From Bacteroidales bacterium (GTDB lineage: Bacteria > Bacteroidota > Bacteroidia > Bacteroidales > FEN-979): a DNA stretch of 64,000 nt. Below are positions 62,880 through 64,000 of this stretch, one piece after another. The notes under the pieces are model-generated. The model had not been told where the DNA came from, ran no database searches, and was given only the letters and a program-made list of their open reading frames with translations. How positions within the stretch are numbered: the first letter of the stretch is position 1; the number at the start of each line of letters is the position of its first letter. The stretch lies in assembly GCA_023229525.1 (NCBI GenBank), contig JALNZC010000010.1:30914-94913 (forward strand), read 5' to 3'. The position numbers and the translations under genes were made by a program.

Positions 62880-63710
62880 TTAAAGCCTTTGACGTTCGAT
62901 AAACTTTTCCGTATATTTCTCCCAGATTCTGATTTCTTCCAGTAACTTTTCGAGTATTTCCGGGGAGGGGTTGTCAAAAAAATTCCTGAAGCTGTGAGGA
63001 CTCAGACTATTTTGCCGGTCGGTATAAAATGAATTTGCCATCCTGCGGCATAGTTCGGCAATGTTGGGATTTTCGACGATGTTACGGTCGCAAAGTACAC
63101 GCAACATAGCGCCCAGGAACGCTACGGTGCAGGTAAGTCGGAATTTGTAAACCGGCTTTTGTTCCCTGACCGGAGAGATGACGGAAACATTGAGGGTGGC
63201 TCCGGCACAGCAATTGATACGATCTTCGAGCTTTTTAATGACAATATAAAATATCCATGCATGGCGGCGTGTCCTGACCAGTACATCATTGATAATCTGA
63301 GGTTGGTGAGCTGTTTTACCGTTACAACGGAATTGTACCTGGCGAACGGACCATTGAAACATCCGGCGCCGGTGTTCCGATGAAATTGAATCGCCCGGAA
63401 TGCAGATCGATCGTGCGATTATTCGTATCCTGCGTAAAGCCTGATCCAGGAAGACTTCCATATCACCAGGAGCAATCTGGGGCAATGTTTCACGCAGGTT
63501 CTCCATGGTTTCGGCACGGAGATGTTTCATGAAGTGGAGATAATGAGAGGCCGAATGCTGCCCGTTAACCGCTGTGATCCTTAAATTGCTGCGGTTTTCA
63601 TTATTTTCTTTGGAATTGGCTGTTGTGCAGTCAATTTCAACACGCGATGCCGCTTCGAGTTCGCCGAAAACGGTGTCGATTAAAAATGCAAACGAATCGA
63701 TTGTTCTCAT
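62880..63710 (-). CDS. Unknown protein, mobile-element-associated style
   Basis: A 276-residue, largely helical protein rich in Arg and Cys. Its C-terminal NSFYTDRQNSLSPHSFRNFF segment and the closing helix EKLLEEIRIWEKYTEKFIE look like the ends of regulatory proteins of Bacteroidota conjugative or mobilizable elements (RteC-like in flavour). I could not assign a family. It is divergent from nothing visible in the window and lies upstream of the HTH gene on the same strand. Confidence 0.55.
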   Translation of the reverse strand: MRTIDSFAFLIDTVFGELEAASRVEIDCTTANSKENNENRSNLRITAVNGQHSASHYLHFMKHLRAETMENLRETLPQIAPGDMEVFLDQALRRIRIIARSICIPGDSISSEHRRRMFQWSVRQVQFRCNGKTAHQPQIINDVLVRTRRHAWIFYIVIKKLEDRINCCAGATLNVSVISPVREQKPVYKFRLTCTVAFLGAMLRVLCDRNIVENPNIAELCRRMANSFYTDRQNSLSPHSFRNFFDNPSPEILEKLLEEIRIWEKYTEKFIERQRL

Positions 63711-63802
63711 AGCTTAAATGATTAAAGTTTATAATGCTTAATCAGGTAAGCTGTAAAAAGGTAATACAATTTATTCCACATTTTTACCTATTAAATACAC
63801 AT

Positions 63803-63832
63803 CTTCCATTTTTAAATGTTTTTAAATGGAAG
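63803..63832. promoter_or_regulatory. Inverted repeat upstream of 62880-63710, possible operator
   Basis: CTTCCATTT and AAATGGAAG (9-bp arms, 12-nt AT spacer) lie about 95 bp before the start codon. The remaining sequence to the window end holds no recognised gene. Confidence 0.4.
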
Positions 63833-64000
63833 GTAATCAAATAAATACTACGAGAAAACTATAAATATATAACTTTTCTAAGTACATGACAAAATTTTAA
63901 TACAATTTTCAAGATCGTTAATTGACAATGGGTTCAGCAGTGTATGTGCCAAAAAGATCAACCCAAACTTAAACAAGCTAAAGGCCTTTCGACCATGTTT

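Noticed and set aside
1..64000. tRNA or rRNA genes
   Set aside because: No cloverleaf with a GGTTCGANTCC-type T arm or rRNA-like sequence was recognised by eye; a covariance-model search would be decisive.

Overview
The window comes from a member of the Bacteroidota (Bacteroidetes), probably an uncultivated, free-living or anaerobic-digester type Bacteroidales relative. The evidence is: many secreted proteins ending in type IX secretion (T9SS) type A sorting domains, TAnnTTTG promoter boxes, little Shine-Dalgarno signal, unfused nuoC and nuoD with a short NuoG, an FISUMP-domain protein and an alpha2-type glycyl-tRNA synthetase. No rRNA, tRNA or CRISPR array was recognised.

Layout. (1) 1-6.0 kb: three co-directional surface proteins, one ending in a dockerin-like module and the next two built from cohesin-like modules, all with T9SS tails. 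(2) 6.0-7.2 kb: an MNT nucleotidyltransferase with a broken HEPN partner, and a NYN/PIN-like RNase. (3) 7.4-29.4 kb: a complete complex I operon in the order nuoA-B-C-D-E-F-G-H-I-J-K-L-M-N. It is interrupted by two small four-helix-bundle genes (G/H and J/K gaps) and by a 7 kb block between nuoM and nuoN holding an MNT-HEPN pair, three T9SS proteins on the opposite strand and a decayed gene. (4) 29.6-35.6 kb: a secreted isochorismatase-like protein, a rubrerythrin-like protein, a transglutaminase-fold protein, an FISUMP protein and glyS. (5) 35.6-51.6 kb: large T9SS-exported proteins (beta-helix, beta-propeller, C39-like peptidase, C45-like Ntn hydrolase), with a partial second copy of the 3' end of glyS between them. 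(6) 51.7-60.5 kb: ArsR regulator, a methyltransferase-like remnant, a cysteine desulfurase-rhodanese fusion, then a type III restriction-modification locus with three extra genes between mod and res. (7) 60.6-64 kb: a minus-strand group of small phage- or mobile-element-like genes ending at a clear terminator.

The most striking feature is a system of degenerate 7-bp and 8-bp period repeat arrays. Inside the nuo operon they usually form inverted pairs: CTCAAAA-type units follow one stop codon and TTTTGAG-type units precede the next start codon, so the polycistronic RNA would carry a long hairpin in most gaps. The two four-helix-bundle genes sit exactly in the loops of two such pairs, and arms also bracket the 7 kb nuoM-nuoN block. 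Related arrays have entered coding sequence in frame (NuoL and the transglutaminase-like protein). A separate palindromic repeat family (core CTCCTTGAGGAG) has entered the type III methyltransferase in frame. I regard the repeat arrays together with the four-helix-bundle genes as the best candidate for an undescribed element here; mobility and function are inferred, not shown.
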